Part shown: positions 8,510 to 17,375 of the stretch, in pieces | Layout of the letters: the number at the start of each line of letters is the position of its first letter | Numbering within the stretch: the stretch's first letter is position 1 | From: Oscillospiraceae bacterium | GTDB taxonomy: Bacteria > Bacillota > Clostridia > Oscillospirales > Oscillospiraceae | Direction of reading: 5' to 3' | DNA: 64,000 nt | Assembly (NCBI GenBank): GCA_017406005.1 | Contig: JAFQZI010000150.1 | Coordinates: forward strand, 1-64,000 | Notes under the pieces: generated by a model | Seen by the model: the letters and a program-made list of their open reading frames with translations, nothing else | Database searches by the model: none | Told to the model about the DNA's origin: nothing | Program-made: the position numbers and the translations under genes

Positions 8510-9805
8510 TCAAACATCCAGTGCGCAGAGGTCCTCCAGCGTTTCGCGCCGGACGGCGACAAAGTGCTCTCCCCCCTGCAGCATCACAACGGGCGGGCGG
8601 CCGAGCCGGTTATAATTGGATGCCATGGAATAGTTATAGGCTCCCGTTGTACAGACCGCGACGAGATCCCCGCGTTTTATGTTTGCCGGGAGCTTCACTT
8701 CCGGCTGTATGATATCTCCGCTTTCACAGCATCTCCCGACGAGGTCGAACACTTCCTTGCTTCCTTCCTCACAGGACACGGGAAGCGCGGTATAGGGGGC
8801 CTGGTAAAGACAGTAGCGTGGGTTGTCTGCCATGCCGCCGTCAATGATCACATAGTTTTTCAATCCGGTCAGATGCTTGACTGTGCTGACGGTATAGACC
8901 GTCATGCCGGCATCGGCCACAATGCTTCTTCCCGGCTCCATGAGGATATACGGCATGGAAAGCCCCGCTTCCGAAATCCGCTGACGGATGTGCTCCGCCA
9001 GTGCTTTGATCCTGGCGGGAATGTCGATGGTTTTATCGGATTCCAGATAGCGCACTCCGTATCCTCCACCGAGATTCAGCTCCTGTGTGACAAACCCCAG
9101 TGTATTGTGCAGCTCTTTCATAAAGCTGACCATATGGTCAACCGTGTCTTCAAAAACCATCTCATCAAACACCATCGACCCGACATGGCAATGGAGGCCT
9201 GCGACCTCTATCACATCCATCGCAAGCGCTTTTTTCACAAAGCGCAGCCCCAGCCCCTCCGCGATGGGCACGCCGAACTTCACATCGACCTTTCCGGTGT
9301 TGACGGCCTCGTAGGTATGCGGGTCAATCCCCGGGGTGATGCGCAAAAGCACCTTTTGTCGGACCCCCTGCGCCGCGGCTTCCGCCTGCAGGCATTCGAG
9401 TTCCGTCTCGTTATCCACAATGAAAAAACCGATACGCGCACTCACAGCATAACGGATATCCTCGTCCGTTTTTCCGTCCCCGTGGAAGTAAATCTTCTCC
9501 GCCGGGAAGCCGGCGCTGAGGGCTGTATAGATTTCACCTCTCGAAACCGTGTCAATCCCCAGCCCTTCTTCCGCCATGATCCGGCAGATCTGTCTGAAGG
9601 AAGCCGCCTTGCTTGCATAGAGGGGAAGAGCGTTCTCTCCGAAGCTCTCCTGAAAAGCTTTGCGATACAGCCGGCAGTTGAACCGAATCCTGTCCGCGTC
9701 CATCAGATAAAGCGGAGTACCGTATTCTTCCGCCAGGCTGCGAACATTCTGCCCCGCAAAACAAAGTTCACCGAATTCATCTCTTTGAATATTCCCTGTC
9801 AGCAT
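8510..9805 (-). CDS. lysA: Diaminopimelate decarboxylase
   Basis: A 431-residue fold-type III PLP decarboxylase converting meso-DAP to L-lysine, the last lysine step. The PLP lysine lies in PLYASKAASFRQIC, with the conserved HCHVGS and EPGRSIVADAG motifs and a C-terminal CESGD segment. A strong AAAGGAGG site precedes the ATG, and the gene has its own promoter. No lysine riboswitch fits in the short leader. Confidence 0.95.
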   Translation of the reverse strand: MLTGNIQRDEFGELCFAGQNVRSLAEEYGTPLYLMDADRIRFNCRLYRKAFQESFGENALPLYASKAASFRQICRIMAEEGLGIDTVSRGEIYTALSAGFPAEKIYFHGDGKTDEDIRYAVSARIGFFIVDNETELECLQAEAAAQGVRQKVLLRITPGIDPHTYEAVNTGKVDVKFGVPIAEGLGLRFVKKALAMDVIEVAGLHCHVGSMVFDEMVFEDTVDHMVSFMKELHNTLGFVTQELNLGGGYGVRYLESDKTIDIPARIKALAEHIRQRISEAGLSMPYILMEPGRSIVADAGMTVYTVSTVKHLTGLKNYVIIDGGMADNPRYCLYQAPYTALPVSCEEGSKEVFDLVGRCCESGDIIQPEVKLPANIKRGDLVAVCTTGAYNYSMASNYNRLGRPPVVMLQGGEHFVAVRRETLEDLCALDV

Positions 9806-9838
9806 AGATCAGTCCTCCTTTTAGGCTCAGGCCGTGGT

Positions 9839-9867
9839 ATTTTAGCACGGCAGTTCGTTAAAGTCAA
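9839..9867 (-). promoter_or_regulatory. Promoter of lysA and the hydrolase gene
   Basis: On the minus strand, TTGACT (9862-9867), 17 bases, TAAAAT (9839-9844). The leader to lysA is about 25-30 nt. Confidence 0.65.
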
Positions 9868-9955
9868 GTCTTCGGCTGAATTCCTTTCCCGAAACGCGGG
9901 AAGAAAGAAAGGCCGAAGAAGAGGGGGAAAACCGGCATTTTTGTGCAGGTGTACA

Positions 9956-9984
9956 TTGACAAAAATTGGGTTCGATTGTATTAT
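9956..9984 (+). promoter_or_regulatory. Promoter of the ABC exporter operon
   Basis: TTGACA (9956-9961), 17 bases, TATTAT (9979-9984), with a GGAGG site just before ATG 10018. Confidence 0.75.
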
Positions 9985-10017
9985 TTCTGAAAAGATTGAA
10001 GGAAAAGGAGGAACGCT

Positions 10018-11790
10018 ATGATCAAAAAACTGGCAAAGAGCGTCCGGGAATTCCGGCGGCCTGCCATGCTTACTCCTGTGTTTGTAATCGGCGAGGTTCT
10101 GATGGAGGCTCTGATCCCCTATCTGATTGCTCTCCTGGTTAATGATATCCGGTCCGGTGCCGGCACAGCCGTGATTCTCAACTATGGCTGGAAGCTGATC
10201 GTGCTGAGCCTGATCAGCCTGTTCTGCGGTTATATGGCAGGCATCAACTGCGCCAGAGCAAGCACAGGTTTTGCACGGAACCTGCGGGCGGACGTTTTCC
10301 GTAACATCCAAAGCTTTTCTTTTTCCAATATTGACAAATTCTCCAGTGCTTCCCTCGTCACCCGCCTGACGACGGATATCCAGAACATTCAGATGGCGTT
10401 CATGATGATTATCCGCCTGGCCATCCGTGCTCCGCTCAACCTGCTTTTTTCTTTCTTTATGGCTTTCTATATGGGCGGAAAAATGGCACTTATTTTTGTC
10501 ATCGTCACGCCGTTTCTGGCATTCGGCCTTCTCGCCATTGCAAAGCATGCTTTGCCGATCTTTCGGAAAGCCTTCCCCATGTATGACAAGCTCAACAACA
10601 GTGTGGAAGAGAATGTCAAGGGGATCCGCGTTGTCAAAGCTTTTGTTCGTGAAGACTATGAAAACGAGAAATTCCGGCGCGACTCCGACAATATCCGCAT
10701 CATCTTTACCAAAGCGGAACGTCTGCTTGCTCTGAACGGGCCGCTGATGCAGGCTTGCATGTACAGCGTGATGCTTCTTGTGATGTATTTCGGATCCCGC
10801 CAGATCATTGCGACAAACGGAGTCGCTCTGGATATCGGGCAGTATTCCACCCTGCTCGCATATTCCTTCCAGATTCTGACGAGCCTGATGATGATCTCGA
10901 TTCTCTTCGTCATGATGACGTTCTCTGCCGAATCCGCCAAACGTGTCTGTGAAGCGCTCGATGAGCAGAGCTCCATCATCTCCCCCGAGAATGCAGCCAC
11001 GGAAGTCAGAGACGGCAGCATCGATTTCGAAGATGTGACCTTCCGGTATTCCGAAAAGGCAGTCCGCCCGGTCCTGTCCGACATCAATCTCCATATCCGT
11101 TCCGGTGAAACCATCGGTATCATCGGCGGCACGGGCTCGGCGAAATCCTCGCTTGTGCAGTTGATTCCGCGTCTTTACGACGTGGCGGAGGGAAGTGTCA
11201 AAGTCGGCGGGAAGGATGTCCGGGAGTATGACCTCGTTGCCCTGCGTGACAGTGTGGCGATGGTGCTGCAAAAGAACATGCTCTTCTCCGGCACGATTGC
11301 AGACAACATCCGCTGGGGCAACAAAGATGCCACTCTTGACGAGATCCGGGAAGTTTGCCATCTGGCCTGTGCCGACGAATTCATCGACCAGATGCCCGAC
11401 GGCTATGACAGCTGGATCGAACAGGGCGGCACCAATGTATCCGGCGGACAGAAACAGCGGTTGTGCATCGCCCGTGCACTTCTGAAACGGCCGAAGATCC
11501 TCATCCTGGATGACAGCACTTCTGCCGTGGATACCCGCACAGATGCCCTGATCCGCAAAGCCATGCGCACCTATATCCCCGAAACCACCAAAATCATCAT
11601 TGCCCAGCGCACAAGCTCCGTGGAAGATGCCGACCGCATTGTTGTGATGGACGGCGGACGCATCGATGCTATCGGGTCAAGCGCCGAGCTGCTGAAGACC
11701 AACAGGATTTACCGGGAAGTTTACCTCTCACAAAACCGGCAGGGGCATGAAGATCTTGAAGACGGACTCGGAGAGGAGGCGAAGGCATGA
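10018..11790 (+). CDS. ABC exporter half-transporter, degenerate-site subunit
   Basis: A 590-residue half-transporter: six-helix exporter membrane domain (about 1-310), then an ATPase domain. Walker A is GGTGSAKSS (370-378) and the signature is VSGGQ (474-478). Walker B ends Asp-Asp (498-499) where the catalytic Glu is expected, and the switch His is replaced by Gln (IIAQRT, Q530). These changes mark the degenerate-site half of heterodimeric exporters such as TM287/288 or BmrCD. It overlaps the partner gene by 4 bases (ATGA). Export of drugs, lipids or peptides is likely; the substrate is unknown. Confidence 0.9.
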   Translation: MIKKLAKSVREFRRPAMLTPVFVIGEVLMEALIPYLIALLVNDIRSGAGTAVILNYGWKLIVLSLISLFCGYMAGINCARASTGFARNLRADVFRNIQSFSFSNIDKFSSASLVTRLTTDIQNIQMAFMMIIRLAIRAPLNLLFSFFMAFYMGGKMALIFVIVTPFLAFGLLAIAKHALPIFRKAFPMYDKLNNSVEENVKGIRVVKAFVREDYENEKFRRDSDNIRIIFTKAERLLALNGPLMQACMYSVMLLVMYFGSRQIIATNGVALDIGQYSTLLAYSFQILTSLMMISILFVMMTFSAESAKRVCEALDEQSSIISPENAATEVRDGSIDFEDVTFRYSEKAVRPVLSDINLHIRSGETIGIIGGTGSAKSSLVQLIPRLYDVAEGSVKVGGKDVREYDLVALRDSVAMVLQKNMLFSGTIADNIRWGNKDATLDEIREVCHLACADEFIDQMPDGYDSWIEQGGTNVSGGQKQRLCIARALLKRPKILILDDSTSAVDTRTDALIRKAMRTYIPETTKIIIAQRTSSVEDADRIVVMDGGRIDAIGSSAELLKTNRIYREVYLSQNRQGHEDLEDGLGEEAKA

Positions 11791-13688
11791 ACAAAAACAC
11801 CATGGAAAAACCGTCCGGAACCTTTCCCCGGCTGTTGAAAATGCTGTTTCGCTTTAACCCGACGCTGCTGCCCGCCATCATTGTCCTGATCCTGATCAGT
11901 GCCGTGATCAGCGCCATTCCTTCCGTCTTCCAGCAGAAAGTTGTGGCTGTGCTGGAACAGGCGTGGGCAAACGGATGGTACTGGCCCACAACTCAGCCAC
12001 TGGTGCTGCATCTCGTGCTGGTTCTCGCAGGACTCTACCTCTTCGGACTGACGATCAACGCCCTCAACAATCAGCTCCAGGCCATTTATACACAGAAAAC
12101 GCTTGACCAGTTCCGCAAAGAGATCTTTGTCCATATGGAATCTCTCCCGATCCGGTATTTTGACACGCATCAGCGCGGCGATATCATGTCCCATTACACG
12201 AATGACGTCGACGCCATGCGTCAGATGATCTCGCAGAGCTTCCCGCAGCTGCTCATCTCCCTGATCACTGTTTTGACTATTCTGGTCATTATGATGTACT
12301 ATTCGATCTGGCTCGGCCTGGTCATCGTTGCCGGTTCCTTCCTCACCATCTTCATTACCCGCACCATCGGAGGCAAATCTGCCCATTACTTCATGGCGCA
12401 GCAGAAGTTTGTCGGAAAAACGGAAGGCGTCATCGAAGAGATGATCAACGGGCAGAAAGTCATCAAAGTGTTTAACCACGAACAGGAGGCGCAGGCGGAG
12501 TTTGACGATGCCAACAATGCCCTTTACGAAGCGGCCTTCCAGGCAAACCGCTACTCCAACACGCTCATGCCGATCCTGAATAACATAAACTATCTGATTT
12601 ATGTTCTGGTGGCAGTCGCTGGCGGGCTCTTCCTGGAACTCGGGCTGCCGAACCTCTCTATTTCCGGCCTTCCCTTCTCTATCGCGGTGATTGTTCCCTT
12701 CCTCGGAATGTGCCGGCAGTTCTCCGGAGCTATTCAGCAGATCTCCCCGCAGATCAACTCTGTTGTGATGGGGCTTGCCGGGGCAAAACGTATATTTGCC
12801 TTGCTGGATGAAGAGCCGGAACAGGATGAAGGCTATGTCGATCTGGTCTATGCCGAGGAAGTCGACGGTGAGCTGAGGGAAGCTTCGGAAAAGACAGGTC
12901 TCTGGGCCTGGAAGCACTTCCACAAGGAAGACGGCACAACCACCTATGTCCCCCTGAAAGGCGATGTCCGCTTCTATGACGTCGATTTTGCCTACACTCC
13001 GGACAAGGTCATCCTCCACAACATAACCCTCTATGGCAAACCGGGGCAGAAAATTGCCTTCGTGGGGGCCACGGGCGCGGGAAAAACCACGATCACCAAC
13101 CTGATTAACCGCTTCTACGACATCGCCGACGGAAAAATCCGATACGACGGAATCAACATCAATAAGATCAGGAAGCCCAGCCTCCGGCGGTCTCTGGGCA
13201 TGGTTCTGCAGGATACCGTCCTGTTCACGGGTACCGTCATGGATAACATCCGTTACGGCAGGCTCGATGCAACCGATGAAGAATGTATCGAAGCGGCCAA
13301 ATTATCCGGTGCCGACAGCTTTATCATCCGCCTTCCGCAGGGGTATCAGACGATGCTTGCCGGTGACGGCAGCAACCTCTCTCAGGGCCAGTGCCAGCTC
13401 CTCGCCATTGCGCGTGCAGCCGTTGCCGACCCGCCTGTCATGATCCTGGATGAAGCCACCTCCTCCATTGACACGCGAACCGAACAGATCGTCTCTGCCG
13501 GGATGGATGCCCTGATGCAGGGCCGCACCGTGTTTGTCATCGCCCACCGTCTGAGCACCGTCAAAAATGCCAACGTAATCCTTGTGCTGGATCACGGCCG
13601 GGTAATCGAACGCGGCACACATGAAGAGCTGATCGCCGCAAAGGGCCAGTATTACCAGCTGTATACCGGTGCCTTTGAGCTGGAGTAA
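11787..13688 (+). CDS. ABC exporter half-transporter, catalytic-site subunit
   Basis: A 633-residue partner of the preceding half-transporter. It has a six-helix domain with an N-terminal extension. Its ATPase domain carries Walker A GATGAGKTT, a deviant signature LSQGQ, Walker B MILDEATSSID with the catalytic Glu, and the switch motif FVIAHRLSTV. The intact Walker B and His complement the degenerate first subunit. About 40 residues rich in acidic and polar side chains (after DEEPEQDEG) link the two domains. The operon ends at a strong hairpin terminator. Confidence 0.9.
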   Translation: MNKNTMEKPSGTFPRLLKMLFRFNPTLLPAIIVLILISAVISAIPSVFQQKVVAVLEQAWANGWYWPTTQPLVLHLVLVLAGLYLFGLTINALNNQLQAIYTQKTLDQFRKEIFVHMESLPIRYFDTHQRGDIMSHYTNDVDAMRQMISQSFPQLLISLITVLTILVIMMYYSIWLGLVIVAGSFLTIFITRTIGGKSAHYFMAQQKFVGKTEGVIEEMINGQKVIKVFNHEQEAQAEFDDANNALYEAAFQANRYSNTLMPILNNINYLIYVLVAVAGGLFLELGLPNLSISGLPFSIAVIVPFLGMCRQFSGAIQQISPQINSVVMGLAGAKRIFALLDEEPEQDEGYVDLVYAEEVDGELREASEKTGLWAWKHFHKEDGTTTYVPLKGDVRFYDVDFAYTPDKVILHNITLYGKPGQKIAFVGATGAGKTTITNLINRFYDIADGKIRYDGININKIRKPSLRRSLGMVLQDTVLFTGTVMDNIRYGRLDATDEECIEAAKLSGADSFIIRLPQGYQTMLAGDGSNLSQGQCQLLAIARAAVADPPVMILDEATSSIDTRTEQIVSAGMDALMQGRTVFVIAHRLSTVKNANVILVLDHGRVIERGTHEELIAAKGQYYQLYTGAFELE

Positions 13689-13718
13689 CAGCACTCTGAT
13701 AAAACCAATCAATTCTTT

Positions 13719-13750
13719 CCGGGCAGGACGTTTTCCTGCCCGGTGCTTTT
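13719..13750 (+). terminator. Terminator after the ABC exporter genes
   Basis: The stem CCGGGCAGGA (13719-13728) pairs with TCCTGCCCGG (13734-13743), followed by a short T-rich stretch. Confidence 0.75.
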
Positions 13751-13762
13751 CCGGAGGTCATG

Positions 13763-14260
13763 ATGGAACAGCAGAAACTTGTTCATCCGATTCCGCCTAC
13801 CTGGGATGAGACATCCCGGATCCTGATTCTCGGGAGCTTCCCCTCCGTCAAGTCCAGGGAGATGGCTTATTTCTACGGGCATCCCCAGAATCGTTACTGG
13901 CGGGTGCTGTCAGCCCTGTTCGAGGAACCGTTCCCGGAGACGAAAGAGGAACGGCACGCTTTCCTCCTGCGCCATCATATCGCCGCGTGGGACGTGATCG
14001 CATCCTGCACGATCACCGGCTCTGCCGACAGCAGCATCCGCGATGTTGTTGTAAATGATCTGCAGCCGATCCTGGCCGGTGCCCCGATCCGGCAGATCTA
14101 TGTCAACGGGAAAAAGGCAGACGCGCTGTACCGGAAATATCTGCTTCCCAGGCTCGGCCGTGAGGCAGTCTGCCTGCCATCCACCAGCCCTGCAAATGCA
14201 GCCTGGAATCTGGAAAAGCTGATCGGTGCCTGGCGTCAGATTATGGATAATTTTTCCTGA
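13763..14260 (+). CDS. DNA-deoxyinosine glycosylase (Mug/uracil-DNA glycosylase superfamily)
   Basis: A 165-residue protein of the short glycosylase family annotated as DNA-deoxyinosine glycosylase. It shows the N-terminal motif ILGSFPSVKSREMAYFYG followed by HPQNRYW, and a C-terminal LPSTSPANA (the family's PSTSPANA loop). It would excise deaminated bases such as hypoxanthine or uracil to start base-excision repair. ATG 13763 is preferred over 13760 because GGAGG (13753-13757) lies only 2 bases from the first. It stands alone between the ABC and copper units. Confidence 0.85.
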   Translation: MEQQKLVHPIPPTWDETSRILILGSFPSVKSREMAYFYGHPQNRYWRVLSALFEEPFPETKEERHAFLLRHHIAAWDVIASCTITGSADSSIRDVVVNDLQPILAGAPIRQIYVNGKKADALYRKYLLPRLGREAVCLPSTSPANAAWNLEKLIGAWRQIMDNFS

Positions 14261-14278
14261 AAAAGCAGAAAATAACAC

Positions 14279-14307
14279 TTGACAAATACCCCCCGGAGGT
14301 ATATATT
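14279..14307 (+). promoter_or_regulatory. Promoter of the csoR-copA operon
   Basis: TTGACA (14279-14284), 17 bases, TATATT (14302-14307). The whole spacer is occupied by a CsoR-type palindrome, so repressor binding would block RNA polymerase. Confidence 0.85.
14286..14302. promoter_or_regulatory. CsoR-type operator 1
   Basis: A 17-base imperfect palindrome, ATACCCCCCGGAGGTAT, with the GC-rich core flanked by ATA/TAT expected for copper-sensing CsoR sites. It lies between the -35 and -10 boxes. Confidence 0.85.
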
Positions 14308-14323
14308 CTTTTTCGTAAAGAAT

Positions 14324-14340
14324 ATACCCCCTGGGGGTAT
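14324..14340. promoter_or_regulatory. CsoR-type operator 2
   Basis: The palindrome ATACCCCCTGGGGGTAT lies downstream of the -10 box, about where transcription starts or just beyond. Its centre is 38 bases from operator 1, so two repressor tetramers could bind. Confidence 0.85.
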
Positions 14341-14371
14341 TAACGCTGATTTTCAGATTGGGAGAATCACT

Positions 14372-14716
14372 ATGGAAGAAGAAAAGTGCTGCTGCCCGGA
14401 AGACAGCATGGCAAATATCGATTCCTGCTCCTGCAGCGGACGTACCAAGCATCGCAGCGAAAAAGAATATAAAGATTTGATAAATCGTCTGAAACGCATC
14501 GAGGGCCAGGTTCGCGGGCTTCAGAAAATGCTGGAAAACGATGTTTACTGTCCGGATATCCTCGTGCAGGTTTCAGCTGTTAACTGTGCGCTCAACAGTT
14601 TCAGCAAGACTCTGCTGGCTTCTCATATTCACACCTGTGTGCTGGAGGATATCAAGGCCGGGCACGAGGAAGTTGTCGATGAACTGGTGGAAACACTTCA
14701 GAAAGTCATGAAGTGA
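14372..14716 (+). CDS. csoR: CsoR-family copper-sensing repressor
   Basis: A 114-residue all-helical repressor. The Cu(I) ligand set of CsoR is complete with canonical spacing: Cys60, His85 and Cys89, within KRIEGQVRGLQKML and ASHIHTC contexts. It should leave DNA on binding Cu(I) and release the operators just upstream (autoregulation). The N-terminus carries an unusual extra tail with five cysteines (KCCC and CSC within the first 22 residues), absent from short CsoR proteins. ATG 14372 is chosen; a longer frame upstream would begin inside the operator. It is followed after 30 bases by copA. Confidence 0.9.
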   Translation: MEEEKCCCPEDSMANIDSCSCSGRTKHRSEKEYKDLINRLKRIEGQVRGLQKMLENDVYCPDILVQVSAVNCALNSFSKTLLASHIHTCVLEDIKAGHEEVVDELVETLQKVMK

Positions 14717-14746
14717 TCCGTATCTCCCTGAGAAAGAAGGATTCCA

Positions 14747-17287
14747 ATGGAACAATACAATATTACAGGAATGAGCTGTGCGGCCTGCAGCGCCAGAGTG
14801 GAAAAGGCCGTCTCCAAAGTGCCCGGGGTAACCCAGTGCTCTGTCAGCCTGCTCACCAATTCCATGGGTGTGGAAGGCACTGCTTCCTCCGCTGACATTA
14901 TCCGTGCCGTTACGGAAGCGGGTTACGGCGCTTCTCCGAAAAGTGCTTCCCGAGCCTCTGCAGACAGCGCTGCTCCCTCCTGGGCTGATGATGAGGCTTT
15001 AAAGGACAAAGAAACACCGAAGCTGAAAAAACGTATGATTTTCTCCGGGCTGATTCTTCTGGTGCTAATGTACTTTTCCATGGGTCACATGATGTGGGGC
15101 TGGCCGGCACCCGAAGCCTTTGAAAACCATGTCTTCCTGGGCGTTTTTGAGATGCTGCTCGCCATCGCCGTCATGATCATCAACGGAAAGTTCTTCACTT
15201 CAGGTTTCCGTTCTCTGTTTCACGGCGCTCCGAACATGGATACCCTGGTTGCTCTCGGTTCAACTGCCTCTTTTGTCTATTCGCTGGCTGAGCTGTTCAT
15301 CATGATTCTCGCGCAGGGAAACGGTGATCATGCTACCGTCATGAAATACGGCATGAATCTCTATTTTGAGTCTGCCGCCATGATCCCGACGCTCATCACC
15401 ATCGGCAAGATGCTCGAAGCCATGTCCAAAGGCCGCACCACCGATGCGCTGAAGGGGCTGATGCAGCTTGCTCCGAAAACCGCCGTCCTTCTGGTCGACG
15501 GGCAGGAAACCGAGGTCGGGATCGAATCGGTAAAATCCGGGGACATCTTTGTCGTCCGCCCCGGAGAGAATATCCCTGTTGACGGCGTAATCCTCGAAGG
15601 CAGCACATCCATCAATGAATCGGCTCTTACCGGTGAGAGTATTCCGGTAGACAAAGAAGCCGGTGACACCGTCTCAGCCGCCACCATCAACCAGCAGGGA
15701 TATATCCGCTGCCGGGCGACAAGAGTCGGAGAGGACACGACGCTCGCCCAGATCATTCGCACCGTCTCGGATGCAGCTGCAACGAAAGCTCCCCTCGCAA
15801 GAATTGCAGACAAGGTCTCAGCTGTCTTCGTCCCGGCTGTGATAGGCATTTCCCTGTTAACCCTGATCGGCTGGCTGATTGCCGGGCGCCCGTTCAGCTA
15901 TGCTATTGCGAGGGCGATTTCCGTGCTCGTCATCAGCTGCCCCTGTGCACTAGGTCTTGCAACGCCGGTAGCCATCATGGTCGGCAGCGGGATGGGTGCT
16001 AAAAACGGCATCCTCTACAAAACCGCCGCTTCCCTCGAAGGAGCCGGACGCACGCAGATTGTCGCCCTGGATAAGACAGGCACCATCACCGAAGGCCAGC
16101 CGAAAGTAACCGATCTGATCCCGCATCAGATGGAAGAAGCACGGCTTCTCACGCTTGCCGCCGCTCTGGAAAAGAAAAGCGAGCACCCGCTCGCAAAGGC
16201 GGTAATTGCTCGTGCCGATGCCGACGGAATCAAGATCCCGGAAGTGTCCGGCTTCGCCGCTCTTCCCGGAAACGGCCTCACTGCCATGCTTGGAGAAACG
16301 GCTCTTGCCGGCGGCAATTACAAGTTTATCTCTGGCAGTGCGGAAGTCCCGGCCAGCCTTGCACGGAAAGCGGAATCTCTCTCTGCAGAAGGCAAAACGC
16401 CTCTCTTCTTCACGGTTGACGGCAAGCTTGCCGGAATTATCGCTGTGGCTGACACCATCAAGGATGACTCCGCCCGCGCAATTTCAGAACTGCACGGAAT
16501 GGGTATCCGGACTGTCATGCTGACAGGCGACAACGCACGTACAGCCAATGCCATCGGGGCACAGGCAGGTGTGGATGATGTGATTGCCGGAGTCCTCCCC
16601 GAGGGGAAGGCGGATGCAATCCGCCGGCTCAAGGAAGAGGGTAAAGTTGCTATGGTGGGTGACGGCATCAACGATGCTCCCGCGCTCACCGTTGCGGATA
16701 TCGGCATCGCTATCGGCGCAGGGACGGACGTTGCCATCGATGCTGCAGACATCGTCGTCATGAAGAGCCGCCTCACCGATGTCACGGCTGCCATCCGTAT
16801 GAGCCGTGCCACAATCCGCAACATCCATCAGAATCTCTTCTGGGCATTCTTTTACAATGCGATCTGCATTCCGCTCGCTATGGGGCTGTACGGCATTGCG
16901 ATGAAACCGATGTACGGCGCGGCGGCGATGGCGCTCTCCAGCTTTTTCGTGTGTATGAACGCGCTTCGTCTGAATCTTGTGAAAATCCATGACCCCAGCC
17001 ACGACCGGAAAATTACACAAAAATCCGCAGGAACGGCTTCCGTCGCCCCTGCAGAAATAATTACGGAGGAAAAACCAATGACAAAAACACTCAAAGTAGA
17101 AGGCATGATGTGCCAGCACTGCGAAGCCCGTGTCAAAAAGGCACTGGAAGCTGTCGACGGCGTTGAAATGGCCGTCGCCGATCACACCAAAGGCACCGCT
17201 GTTGTCACACTGACAGCTGACGTCGCGGACGAAGTTCTCACCAAGGCTGTCGAAGCACAGGACTATACGGTTCTCGGTGTGGAATAA
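14747..17287 (+). CDS. copA: Cu(I)-exporting P1B-type ATPase with terminal CopZ-like domain
   Basis: An 846-residue copper pump of the cytoplasmic membrane. Domains in order: N-terminal HMA domain (GMSCAACSARV, Cys11/Cys14), membrane helices, actuator TGES, membrane CPC metal site (Cys398-Pro-Cys400), phosphorylation motif DKTGT (Asp442), SEHPLAKAV in the N domain, hinge GDGINDAP, then a second HMA domain (GMMCQHCEARV, from residue 778). CPC and the CsoR control indicate Cu(I). The second HMA domain is placed after the last membrane pair, with its own internal translation signal. The operon ends at the hairpin near 17306. Confidence 0.94.
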   Translation: MEQYNITGMSCAACSARVEKAVSKVPGVTQCSVSLLTNSMGVEGTASSADIIRAVTEAGYGASPKSASRASADSAAPSWADDEALKDKETPKLKKRMIFSGLILLVLMYFSMGHMMWGWPAPEAFENHVFLGVFEMLLAIAVMIINGKFFTSGFRSLFHGAPNMDTLVALGSTASFVYSLAELFIMILAQGNGDHATVMKYGMNLYFESAAMIPTLITIGKMLEAMSKGRTTDALKGLMQLAPKTAVLLVDGQETEVGIESVKSGDIFVVRPGENIPVDGVILEGSTSINESALTGESIPVDKEAGDTVSAATINQQGYIRCRATRVGEDTTLAQIIRTVSDAAATKAPLARIADKVSAVFVPAVIGISLLTLIGWLIAGRPFSYAIARAISVLVISCPCALGLATPVAIMVGSGMGAKNGILYKTAASLEGAGRTQIVALDKTGTITEGQPKVTDLIPHQMEEARLLTLAAALEKKSEHPLAKAVIARADADGIKIPEVSGFAALPGNGLTAMLGETALAGGNYKFISGSAEVPASLARKAESLSAEGKTPLFFTVDGKLAGIIAVADTIKDDSARAISELHGMGIRTVMLTGDNARTANAIGAQAGVDDVIAGVLPEGKADAIRRLKEEGKVAMVGDGINDAPALTVADIGIAIGAGTDVAIDAADIVVMKSRLTDVTAAIRMSRATIRNIHQNLFWAFFYNAICIPLAMGLYGIAMKPMYGAAAMALSSFFVCMNALRLNLVKIHDPSHDRKITQKSAGTASVAPAEIITEEKPMTKTLKVEGMMCQHCEARVKKALEAVDGVEMAVADHTKGTAVVTLTADVADEVLTKAVEAQDYTVLGVE
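17078..17287 (+). CDS. CopZ-like copper chaperone, likely internal in-frame product of copA
   Basis: A 69-residue HMA domain identical in frame to the C-terminus of CopA. ATG 17078 is preceded by GGAGGA at 17065-17070 with a 7-base spacer, an ideal ribosome binding site inside a coding region. The translated domain has the CopZ layout: beta strand, GMMCQHC metal loop, helix, no membrane part. The preceding residues of CopA (about 755-777) are polar and linker-like. This suggests that one reading frame yields both the pump with a tethered chaperone and a free chaperone. Independent translation is an inference. Confidence 0.6.
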   Translation: MTKTLKVEGMMCQHCEARVKKALEAVDGVEMAVADHTKGTAVVTLTADVADEVLTKAVEAQDYTVLGVE

Positions 17288-17305
17288 GAATCCTCTCTTC
17301 CTGCC

Positions 17306-17346
17306 AAAAGCCGCCCGAGCCAAAAGGCTCGGACGGCTTTTCTTTT
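17306..17346. terminator. Bidirectional terminator between copA and the NSS transporter gene
   Basis: The stem AAAAGCCGCCCGAGCC (17306-17321), loop AAAA, and GGCTCGGACGGCTTTT form a long hairpin with one G-A mismatch, T-rich on the plus strand. It can serve both converging genes. Confidence 0.85.
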
Positions 17347-17375
17347 GTATTTCTTTTTTCAGACTCGCGCTGGAA

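Noticed and set aside
8564..10021. Long open frame on the plus strand opposite lysA (485 codons)
   Set aside because: It lies fully antisense to the clear lysA gene and has a non-protein-like composition; it is an overlap artefact of high-GC codon usage. The same holds for long frames at 9799-11361, 11721-13019 (minus) and 17277-18731, 57543-59393, 59410-61062 (plus).
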